Assembly: GCA_945896765.1 (NCBI GenBank)
Contig: CAMDEL010000048.1
Span: forward strand, 1-9,436
Direction of reading: 5' to 3'
DNA from: Singulisphaera sp. GP187
GTDB lineage: Bacteria; Planctomycetota; Phycisphaerae; Phycisphaerales; SM1A02
DNA length: 9,436 nucleotides
Both the position numbers and the translations under genes were made by a program. The notes beneath the pieces were generated by a model that saw only the letters and a list, made by a program, of their open reading frames with translations, was not told the origin of the DNA and did no database searches. Positions 1 to 5,826 of the stretch are shown in pieces (the first letter of the stretch is position 1; each line of letters opens with the position of its first letter).

Positions 1-2
1 CC

Positions 3-731
3 GATCTCGTCAGCCTTCACCTCGTCGACAGCCAAGTTCGCGCGCTGCGAAGTCGTCTCGATTCTGCGGAACATTATGTTGCGCTTCAGGAAAAACAACG
101 ACTGCTCTTGACCTCACGAATGGACGAGACAAAGAGCCAGATTCGTCAGCATCAAGCGACTGGTGTGAATCACGAAGCAGAGAGTGGATCGGTCAAGGCG
201 CGCATTGACACGCTGCGGAATCAGCTCAACACCAGTACCAATCCAAAGCAATACGCCGCCGTGTTGAACGAATTGAAGTTGCTGCAGACTCAGCGAGATG
301 AAATCGACGAACTGACCATTGATCAGATCCAGAAGACTGATGACCTGCAGACAAAGTTGGTTGAACTCGAACGACTCTCAGCAGAACGCGTGAAGGTTCG
401 TGATGCGGGTCAAGCAGAATTGAACACATGCCGCGGAGAAGTGGGATCTCGTTTGGGAGAACTCGATCGCGAAAGAACCGTTGCAGCTGCGAAAATTCCT
501 CAGCGTGACTTGGACATTTTCAATCGCGCCGCTGATCTGTACGACGGTGAAGCAATGGCAGAACTTGTCGCAGTCGATGCGCGCCGCCGCGAATATTCGT
601 GCGCAGCGTGCAACATGGAACTTCCCGTTGAAAAGTACGCATCATTGGCTTCCAACCCAAATCTCTCTGTGACCTGCACGTCGTGTCACCGCATTCTGTA
701 TCTCGGCCAAGTCAGTTCTGCCGTTGGTTGA
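3..731 (+). CDS. COG1579-type coiled-coil C4 zinc-ribbon protein (5' end outside window)
   Basis: The reading frame is open to the left edge. The first visible residues (DLVSLHLVDSQVRALRSRL) match the start of this family's coiled coil, so probably only a few N-terminal residues are missing. The visible part is 242 residues, about the family's usual length. Residues 1 to about 190 form a long charged helical region, with the SxxNPKQYAAVLNEL turn typical of the family near the middle. The C-terminus carries a C4 zinc ribbon: a CxxC pair (CAAC, about 600–611) and a second pair (CTSC, about 676–687), followed by HRILYLGQ. Family knowledge: members are predicted nucleic-acid or protein adaptors, and the chlamydial relative CT398 binds RpoN and type III secretion parts. 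The specific role here is unknown. The gene converges on the exported-protein gene, with 37 bases between stop codons. The internal ATG at 108 lies inside the coiled coil and is not the start. Confidence 0.9.
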   Translation, partial: DLVSLHLVDSQVRALRSRLDSAEHYVALQEKQRLLLTSRMDETKSQIRQHQATGVNHEAESGSVKARIDTLRNQLNTSTNPKQYAAVLNELKLLQTQRDEIDELTIDQIQKTDDLQTKLVELERLSAERVKVRDAGQAELNTCRGEVGSRLGELDRERTVAAAKIPQRDLDIFNRAADLYDGEAMAELVAVDARRREYSCAACNMELPVEKYASLASNPNLSVTCTSCHRILYLGQVSSAVG

Positions 732-748
732 TGCGGTTGTTGATGCGG
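728..748. repeat. Short 12-base tandem duplication over the stop codon
   Basis: TTGATGCGG occurs at 728–736 and again at 740–748, a 12-base period. The first copy includes the TGA stop of the Zn-ribbon gene (729–731). A slip-type duplication at the 3' end of the gene would explain it. I see no regulatory function, and no convincing terminator hairpin lies in the 37-base gap. Confidence 0.55.
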
Positions 749-768
749 CGGTTTGATCCCCCGTGAAA

Positions 769-2466
769 TTATTTCTTCAGCGCCTTTGGAGATGTGGGCG
801 CGAATTCCTGCCGAATGACGATCGGGACATAACCGAATTCCATACCCTTTGGCGGCGTGACGAAAAGATTTGCGTCGAAGGATGCAAGCGTTGGTTTGCT
901 TGCTGCTCCAGAGGCACTTCGTGGAGGGGCGAGATACTCGCCATCGATTGGCCATTCACGATGCATCCGTTCGATGAGTGATTGAAGCGCCGCGCGATCG
1001 GCAACGCTCCATGCAAATTGACCGAAGACAGGTTGGTCAATGAATCGATACCACGAATATGTCACGAGTGATCCATCCACAAGTTTCGCAGTGAATGGTC
1101 CAGCGCTTGGTCCGGGCTTCGCCCACGATCCTGCGAGTGGTTCTGCGCTGTATGGCTCTGGCGTTGTGGTTGGCTTTGGAAATTGTCGTTCAGTCAACCC
1201 AAGATTCGCAGGCACTACTGATGCATCGACTGCAATTCGATCCTTGCCATTCTGCCGAAAATATGCTGGGAATCGACCGATATTGCCAGTTTGTTTTTTC
1301 GTCCATTGCAATCCGAAAGAGCTGTCTTCAAAGACTGTCGGCGTGACGAGCTCGTTGATTCCACCAATCGGTTTCTCGTCCTGCGAATATGTCACTGGCC
1401 CAGTGACGACCTTGGGAAAGAATGTGCCTGCTGAAGTGAATGCTCCCTTTGGCGCGCTACCGCCGCGACGCCACCCAAGCACCGCGTCATACAGTGCAGC
1501 CTTGGAATAGAGCGCAACATCACGAACGAGCGTTGTGCGACCCGAAGCGTCCACTGGAAAACTCAACTCGGGTATCCGCGTCCACACGAGACCATCTTTA
1601 TCCGTGGCGAGAAATTCTGGAACGGTATTGATTTCCATCGAGCCCGCAACATCGCCCGAAGCTGCGCGCGCATCAAGACCACGTCCGATGTCGGTTGGAT
1701 AGTCATGCGAAATTCTGCTCCAACATTCTGGAAGGTAATACGCGAGTGGCCCCTTGAAATTTTTTGCGTTGAGAAAGAGCGTCCAACTGAACGCCCCCGT
1801 CGGCTGAGGATCTGGCCGCGCATCTGTCAGCGGCAACGCCATGTATGCATAGCCCAGAAATTCGCCGCTGGGCGCACCACTGAACGGCAATCCGTCTGGC
1901 GGAATCAACAATCGATTGCTGATTTGTGCGATACCGAGGCGATTGTCTGGGAGCGGTCGAGTGTTATAAAAAAACGACCACCCAGGCGATGCGACTTCGT
2001 TGGAATAGCAATCTGGCGTGCCATTCATGCTGAACTTGGGCGGACCATAATGAAAACGATTTCCCGCCCAGTATCCAAGTCCACCTTCAAGCGTTTGAAA
2101 GACAGTGTCAAATGTAGGACCTCGCTCTGGCCAACTATCGCGCGGAATTGTGCCCACGGGACAGAGCGGTTCCGTTCGATTGTCCGAGTTGTCAGGAAGA
2201 ATCCAAGTGGATGGAAGGCCGATTTGAAAATCCGAGATGGGCTGTGCGACAAGTTGCCAGACTGCGGAATAGAAACCCGCTCCATATCGAAACTCGATTG
2301 GAGACTTTTCACAGCGACTTGCGATGTATCCGTGAAGTCCTTGGTGACGAAGTTCGATTTCTGGCGCTGGCGCCTTCTGCGCGTCACTCTCTGCGCAGGC
2401 ACAGATTGCCAAACTCGCAAACAGAAATGGCGCAAGAGTTGCCGCGTGAATCAAAGTTCGTTGCAT
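769..2466 (-). CDS. Exported protein of unknown function, 565 residues
   Basis: I do not recognise the family. The N-terminus is a clear export signal: MQRT, a hydrophobic stretch (LAPFLFASLAIC), then ACAES, which allows signal peptidase I cleavage after ACA. A lipoprotein reading through ICAC is possible but weaker. The rest is a soluble, aromatic- and proline-rich protein with no further membrane segment. Four cysteines remain after the signal (in RCEK, LCPV, DCYS and ECWS), enough for two disulfides. Repeated WxF/WTL motifs and many G/P turns suggest a beta-rich extracytoplasmic fold; this is inference. I chose ATG at 2466; an adjacent GTG at 2469 would add one residue. No Shine-Dalgarno site is visible. 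The gene follows the zincin gene by 42 bases on the same strand and is probably the last gene of the pyrD unit. The opposite strand carries a long shadow frame. Confidence 0.85.
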   Translation of the reverse strand: MQRTLIHAATLAPFLFASLAICACAESDAQKAPAPEIELRHQGLHGYIASRCEKSPIEFRYGAGFYSAVWQLVAQPISDFQIGLPSTWILPDNSDNRTEPLCPVGTIPRDSWPERGPTFDTVFQTLEGGLGYWAGNRFHYGPPKFSMNGTPDCYSNEVASPGWSFFYNTRPLPDNRLGIAQISNRLLIPPDGLPFSGAPSGEFLGYAYMALPLTDARPDPQPTGAFSWTLFLNAKNFKGPLAYYLPECWSRISHDYPTDIGRGLDARAASGDVAGSMEINTVPEFLATDKDGLVWTRIPELSFPVDASGRTTLVRDVALYSKAALYDAVLGWRRGGSAPKGAFTSAGTFFPKVVTGPVTYSQDEKPIGGINELVTPTVFEDSSFGLQWTKKQTGNIGRFPAYFRQNGKDRIAVDASVVPANLGLTERQFPKPTTTPEPYSAEPLAGSWAKPGPSAGPFTAKLVDGSLVTYSWYRFIDQPVFGQFAWSVADRAALQSLIERMHREWPIDGEYLAPPRSASGAASKPTLASFDANLFVTPPKGMEFGYVPIVIRQEFAPTSPKALKK

Positions 2467-2508
2467 CACACGAACGGTATCACGCGGATGTATTTTCTTT
2501 TTGCGATT

Positions 2509-2943
2509 TCATCCATAACCCAATCGATCCAAGTCTTCTTCGGAAAGTCCAAAATGATGTCCAATTTCGTGCAGAATCGTGATGCGGATTTCGCGCTCGA
2601 CGGCAGATTCGCCACCCATGGGTTCGCCATCTTCGTCGGTCGTGATATCCCATCCCCCTGCTGCATCGAGAATTCCTCTGCGAAAAATCTGAATGGTCTC
2701 TGGCAATTCCCCAGACGCGCTGACACTTCGCTCGGTGAGTGCGCTGCCGCTATGCAGTCCACAGAGGTCCTCATCCTGCGGATCCATATCAAGTGAGCGC
2801 ATGAAATCATCAGTTGGAAAATCCTCGACAATCAGCGGAGATTCTTCCAGCATCGTATGGATCGACTTAGGAAGTTCAGCGAGAACAGACTCGACGATTT
2901 CATCGAATCTCTCACGCATTCGAGCAGACCACTGCTCGCTCAC
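2509..2943 (-). CDS. Zincin-like metallopeptidase (PF06262 type), 144 residues
   Basis: The C-terminus holds the zinc-site motif HEIGHHFGLSEEDL (H125, E126, H129 counted from the GTG start). It is followed by LDRLGYG, the usual ending of the small zincin family PF06262. The family hallmark PETIQIFRRGI lies at about residues 81–91, and the N-terminus MRERFDEIVESVLAELP is also typical. Length is normal for the family. The protein is predicted to be a cytoplasmic zinc peptidase; its substrate is unknown. Start choice: GTG at 2943 overlaps the pyrD stop in the form GTGA, a common arrangement for translational coupling. ATG at 2919, just before RERFDEIV, is a good alternative and matches the usual family start more closely. 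A still longer form from 3000 would run into pyrD and is unlikely. An acidic insert (about residues 40–75 and 100–112) precedes the HExxH helix. Cotranscription with pyrD is likely. Confidence 0.85.
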   Translation of the reverse strand: MSEQWSARMRERFDEIVESVLAELPKSIHTMLEESPLIVEDFPTDDFMRSLDMDPQDEDLCGLHSGSALTERSVSASGELPETIQIFRRGILDAAGGWDITTDEDGEPMGGESAVEREIRITILHEIGHHFGLSEEDLDRLGYG

Positions 2944-3878
2944 GAAACGACTTGTCCAACAAGTTGCGAAATCTGAGTGACTCCTTGATCGCAAGCCCAT
3001 TTGTCAAGACCACGAACGACTCTGCGCGGCGATTTCGGATCGACAAAAAGCGCCGTCCCCATTCCAACAGCAGTCGCTCCCGCCAAGATCAGTTCAGCAG
3101 CATCTTCCCACGACATCACTCCACCAAGCCCGATGATCGGCACACCAGCATCACGCGCCACGGCGGCATAAACATCGTGCACGATTCGGACAACAATGGG
3201 ATGAACCGCCGGACCAGAAAGTCCACCTTTCCCACGGGAAAGTCTTGGCTTTCGAGTGTGCACATCGATTGCCATTGCTGGCATCGTGTTGCACAACACG
3301 AGCGCGTTTGCGCCACATTCGATTGCCATTGCAGACATCGCAATCGGATCTGCCATGTCAGGTGCAAGTTTGACCAACAACTTTGCATTCGAGACAGCGC
3401 CGCGCACTGCGTTGAGAACTTCGCGAAGGGTTGATGGATCTGCGCCGAAATGTCGACCAGTACTTGTGTTTGGGCAAGAGACATTCACTTCGATTGCACG
3501 AAACTCTTGCGAAGCATCCATCGCGCCAGCAACTGCAACATAGTCATCAATCGTGTGACCAGCAACGGATCCGATCACCACCGCTTTGCATCCACGAACG
3601 CGCGGAACTTCTTCGGCAAGAAAACGATCGATCCCTTTATTGGCAAGACCAATCGCATTCAACATCCCTGAGCGCGTCGGGATGATTCGCCACGGCGCAT
3701 TTCCTTCACGAACTTCGCGGGTGATGCTCTTGGTTGTGACGGCACCAATCTCGCTTAGGTCGAAAATATCTGCGAGTTCATCGACATATCCACATGTCCC
3801 CGCAGCGGCGATGACTGGATTTCGCAGGTCGATGCCGGCAAGTTTCGTCAGTAATAGTTGGGGAACTCCCACAGACAT
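2940..3878 (-). CDS. pyrD: Dihydroorotate dehydrogenase, class 1B-like catalytic subunit
   Basis: This enzyme oxidises dihydroorotate to orotate in pyrimidine synthesis, using FMN. The 312-residue length and motifs fit the class 1B (PyrDB) type: PVIAAAGTCGY (21–31), TTKSIT with K50, SGMLNAIGLANKG (70–82), and EVNVSCPNTSTG (130–141), containing N132, the expected catalytic base C135, and N137. Further motifs are LLVKLAPDMAD (K170), KGGLSGPAVHP, and the phosphate-binding segments PIIGLGGV and AVGMGTA. Class 1B enzymes normally pair with an Fe-S/FAD subunit (PyrK); none is encoded here, so it must be elsewhere or absent. The chosen start is ATG at 3878 (MSVGVPQL), because upstream in-frame residues read into the divergent TPR–YggX gene and do not resemble the family. 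No Shine-Dalgarno site precedes it. The stop overlaps the GTG start of the zincin gene. Confidence 0.95.
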   Translation of the reverse strand: MSVGVPQLLLTKLAGIDLRNPVIAAAGTCGYVDELADIFDLSEIGAVTTKSITREVREGNAPWRIIPTRSGMLNAIGLANKGIDRFLAEEVPRVRGCKAVVIGSVAGHTIDDYVAVAGAMDASQEFRAIEVNVSCPNTSTGRHFGADPSTLREVLNAVRGAVSNAKLLVKLAPDMADPIAMSAMAIECGANALVLCNTMPAMAIDVHTRKPRLSRGKGGLSGPAVHPIVVRIVHDVYAAVARDAGVPIIGLGGVMSWEDAAELILAGATAVGMGTALFVDPKSPRRVVRGLDKWACDQGVTQISQLVGQVVS

Positions 3879-3892
3879 ACTTGTAACACATC

Positions 3893-3898
3893 TATGAT
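3893..3898 (+). promoter_or_regulatory. Candidate -10 box for leaderless TPR–YggX transcript
   Basis: TATGAT matches five of six bases of TATAAT and ends 8 bases before the ATG at 3907. Transcription would therefore begin at or within a couple of bases of the start codon, giving a leaderless mRNA. This agrees with the lack of a Shine-Dalgarno sequence. No good -35 hexamer lies at the usual distance. The box lies within the 28-base gap between two divergent start codons. Confidence 0.4.
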
Positions 3899-3906
3899 CG
3901 TCCAAC

Positions 3907-4545
3907 ATGAGTACTCCAGAACGAATCGCCCAATTTGAGAAGATGACCGCAGCAGACCCAACCAATGAAATGGCGCATTTCAGCCTGGGCAACGCATATC
4001 TCCAAGCAGGTCGGCACGCAGAAGCCGCGAAAAGTCTCGAGAAAGTCATCGAACTCAGCCCAGGAATGAGCAAGGCATATCAATTATGCGGCCAAGCGAT
4101 GATCGGTGCTGGATGGGCAGACAAGTCAGTGGACATTCTCAACCGGGGATATACGGCCGCGGCCGAAAGAGGCGATCGAATGGTCGAGCAAGCGATCGGA
4201 CAATTGTTAGTCTCGATCGGACGCACGCCGCCGACCGTCACGCGTGCGGTGAATGCAGCAGCAGAAGCACTTCGCTCATCTGGGACATTTGTATGCCGGC
4301 GCACGGGTCGACCCGGAACAAGGATGACATCGTCACCGATGCGCGGTCCAGTTGGCGATTGGATTTTCGAAAATATTTCAGCGGAGACATGGAAAGACTG
4401 GATTGGTCAAGGAACCAAGGTCATCAATGAGATGCGCCTCGATTTTTCCCGTGATCGTGATCAGGAAATTTACGATCAACAGATGCGTGAATATCTTGGT
4501 ATCGACGAAGCCGTTATCGCAAGTTTTCCAGTGAAGTCGAATTGA
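3907..4545 (+). CDS. TPR protein fused to a YggX-like Fe(II)-trafficking domain
   Basis: This 212-residue protein joins two modules. Residues about 18–105 form about two TPR hairpins (for example AHFSLGNAYLQAGRHAEAAK, then SLEKVIELSPGMSKAY and GQAMIGAGWADKSVDIL). A linker of about 20 residues follows. Residues about 127–200 align along their length with YggX: FVC (C130 at the conserved Cys position of YggX), GPVGDWIFENISAETW, KDWIGQGTKVINEMRL and QQMREYLG. The core signature (G..I.ENIS..W..W...T..INE.RL) is intact. YggX in enterobacteria is a small free-standing protein tied to protection of Fe-S clusters from oxidation and to labile iron; that role is inferred here. The TPR part probably adds a protein-binding surface. 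The start at 3907 is fixed by an in-frame stop at 3895. There is no Shine-Dalgarno site, and a TATGAT box suggests leaderless expression. The gene is divergent from pyrD. It has no same-strand partner apart from the degraded gene downstream. Confidence 0.88.
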   Translation: MSTPERIAQFEKMTAADPTNEMAHFSLGNAYLQAGRHAEAAKSLEKVIELSPGMSKAYQLCGQAMIGAGWADKSVDILNRGYTAAAERGDRMVEQAIGQLLVSIGRTPPTVTRAVNAAAEALRSSGTFVCRRTGRPGTRMTSSPMRGPVGDWIFENISAETWKDWIGQGTKVINEMRLDFSRDRDQEIYDQQMREYLGIDEAVIASFPVKSN

Positions 4546-4626
4546 CGGCTCTTGAGTCGCAAGGCTTGACCCAGAAAATTCAGCGTCGGTGACGACCCAC
4601 GAGTCCTGCCAATCCAAGCAATCCAT

Positions 4627-4919
4627 TTGCTTTCGATGACCCTTGACATTGGCTATGCCGCGAGTTCGGCTGTTCTACTTGCTCCATTTATGGTCACGCT
4701 CGTCTTTCAAATGCGCTCCCGCGCCTATCACCCATTTTTGTATTGGCTGTCATTCTCTCAACCAGCACCGCGAGAACAACGATGTCGGATTTCATGGATC
4801 GCAAACTGGGGCTTGGGTTTGGAACTATTGGATCTTCGGCAGTTCTTGCAGTCATCCTCGTTGCTGTGATTCTGTACACGATGCGGCGGGAGCCTTTGAA
4901 AAATCCAAAAGATTGCTGA
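4627..4919 (+). pseudogene. Remnant of COG4705-like multi-pass membrane protein, frameshifted
   Basis: Two adjacent frames together read as one membrane protein. The first frame gives LSMTLDIGYAASSAVLL, then APFMVTLVFQMRSRAYHPFL and YW (to 4746), then turns into unlikely sequence. The second frame gives LAVILSTSTARTTMSDFMD and RKLGLGFGTIGSSAVL, then AVILVAVILYTM, ending at TGA 4917–4919. The combined pattern, repeated units with xxDxxxxxLGxGYxxSS followed by a helix and RxYxPFxYW, resembles COG4705 membrane proteins as I remember them. Those are several times longer (about 200–250 residues). The 5' portion is missing: the frame is open only from 4570 and no helix-like sequence is visible there. 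Moving between frames near 4740–4746 needs a net one-base backward shift, consistent with a small deletion. A 45-residue ORF (ATG 4782 to 4919) with one strong membrane helix could still be translated. The rest of 4546–4996 holds nothing I recognise. Confidence 0.6.
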
Positions 4920-4981
4920 ACAAGCACAGGAAAAAAGGTCTGTTTTCAGATTCGCCCCCCTGTGATCATTAGGATGCAGAG

Positions 4982-4988
4982 AGAAGGG
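4982..4988 (+). promoter_or_regulatory. Ribosome binding site of the coiled-coil exported protein
   Basis: AGAAGGG lies 8 bases before the ATG at 4997 and is a good Shine-Dalgarno match. It supports this start and contrasts with the TPR–YggX, pyrD and 565-residue genes, which show none. Confidence 0.7.
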
Positions 4989-4996
4989 AATAACAA

Positions 4997-5815
4997 ATGA
5001 AACGAATGTTTTCCGTCAGGGTCACAGTCGGTTTCGCGACCAGTTTCGCCACCTTAATTATGAGCTACGTTGCGCCTGCTCTGTGTTCGCCAGACGAAAA
5101 TCAGGTTGCGGATTCTGCTGAGCAATTCGAAAAACTGGAGGAACGCGTTCGTGCACTCGAGGCGATTGTCCAGACCCTTCAGAACGCCAAGGTGGATGCG
5201 ACGGGGAAAGGCGCAGTTGAATCGCAACCGCGACGAGAAGTTTCTGACGCAGACATCATCATTCAAGTGACCTCATTTGCGAAGGCATCTGTTGATCCAG
5301 CGTTGACTGCGATTGTTGCAGAAGTCGAAGCTCGATTGAAGGCAGATGAAACACTGCTGGCTCTTGCGAAAGTTGCGGAACAAAAACTGCTTGAACAAGC
5401 AGAGCGCTACGGCGAGCGATCGCAACAAAGTGGATCAACAAACAGCACTTCGAGTAGGCAATCAGCCAGCAACCGTACGCAAACTGTGCGCACATTGACT
5501 GAAGACGAATATAAGCGGGCGATGGATCAAAATAAATCGCAGCGGAAAAAGATCACAAGTGAGATCATTGAACTCTCGAATAAAGTCGAAAATAGTCGCA
5601 GACTCGTTGCGAACAAGCGCCGAAATGCCACTCCGCAAGGTCAACGAATCGTCGGCGTTACAAGCGCCGGCGCACGAATCATTGTCACAACAAGATCCAA
5701 CTGCTCGAAGGTTCTTGAGGCAGGAGTTGAAGTGAAACTGATCAATCCCCGAAGCATTGAGTGCGACGAAAATTCAACCGAATACGAAGCGGATCGTGTG
5801 GAAAGAACAAAGTGA
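4997..5815 (+). CDS. Exported coiled-coil protein of unknown function, 272 residues
   Basis: I do not recognise the family. The N-terminus (MKRMFSVRVTVGFATSFATL, then IMSYVAPALC) is a signal peptide with likely cleavage around APA/LC–SP, so the protein is probably periplasmic or outside the cell. Residues about 41–64 (EQFEKLEERVRALEAIVQTL) show a clear leucine heptad pattern and probably form an oligomerising coiled coil. Residues about 82–140 are mostly helical and rich in alanine. A serine/threonine/glutamine-rich linker (142–163) leads to a second basic helical segment (165–210). A compact beta-like tail follows (about 217–257, GQRIVGVTSAGARIIVTT onward), with two cysteines (C236 and C256) that could pair. 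The gene has a strong ribosome binding site. Its stop lies 11 bases from the stop of the convergent BatA/VWA gene. Nothing in the sequence shows a link with the MoxR system beyond adjacency. Confidence 0.82.
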   Translation: MKRMFSVRVTVGFATSFATLIMSYVAPALCSPDENQVADSAEQFEKLEERVRALEAIVQTLQNAKVDATGKGAVESQPRREVSDADIIIQVTSFAKASVDPALTAIVAEVEARLKADETLLALAKVAEQKLLEQAERYGERSQQSGSTNSTSSRQSASNRTQTVRTLTEDEYKRAMDQNKSQRKKITSEIIELSNKVENSRRLVANKRRNATPQGQRIVGVTSAGARIIVTTRSNCSKVLEAGVEVKLINPRSIECDENSTEYEADRVERTK

Positions 5816-5826
5816 AAACGTGCAAC

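Noticed and set aside
1705..2796. A 363-residue rightward open frame opposite the exported-protein and zincin genes
   Set aside because: Its product is rich in R, W and C with no domain or hydrophobic pattern. It is the antisense shadow of two well-supported leftward genes.
3879..4073. A longer pyrD beginning at 4073 or 3908
   Set aside because: The extra residues do not resemble the family and would overlap the N-terminal TPR coding of the divergent gene. MSVGVPQL at 3878 is the natural start.
4546..4626. Rho-independent terminator after the TPR–YggX gene
   Set aside because: Only a tiny stem (CGTC/GACG around 4584–4594) is present, with no following T run.
4733..4746. Programmed -1 frameshift at the run of T in the COG4705-like region
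   Set aside because: The codons CCA TTT TTG do not form a canonical X XXY YYZ slippery site, no stimulatory structure was seen, and the gene also lacks its 5' part. Decay is simpler.
4643..4972. A 109-residue rightward open frame in the 4546–4996 gap
   Set aside because: Its composition is random-looking (many C, H and S). The other two frames over the same bases carry the coherent membrane-protein sequence.
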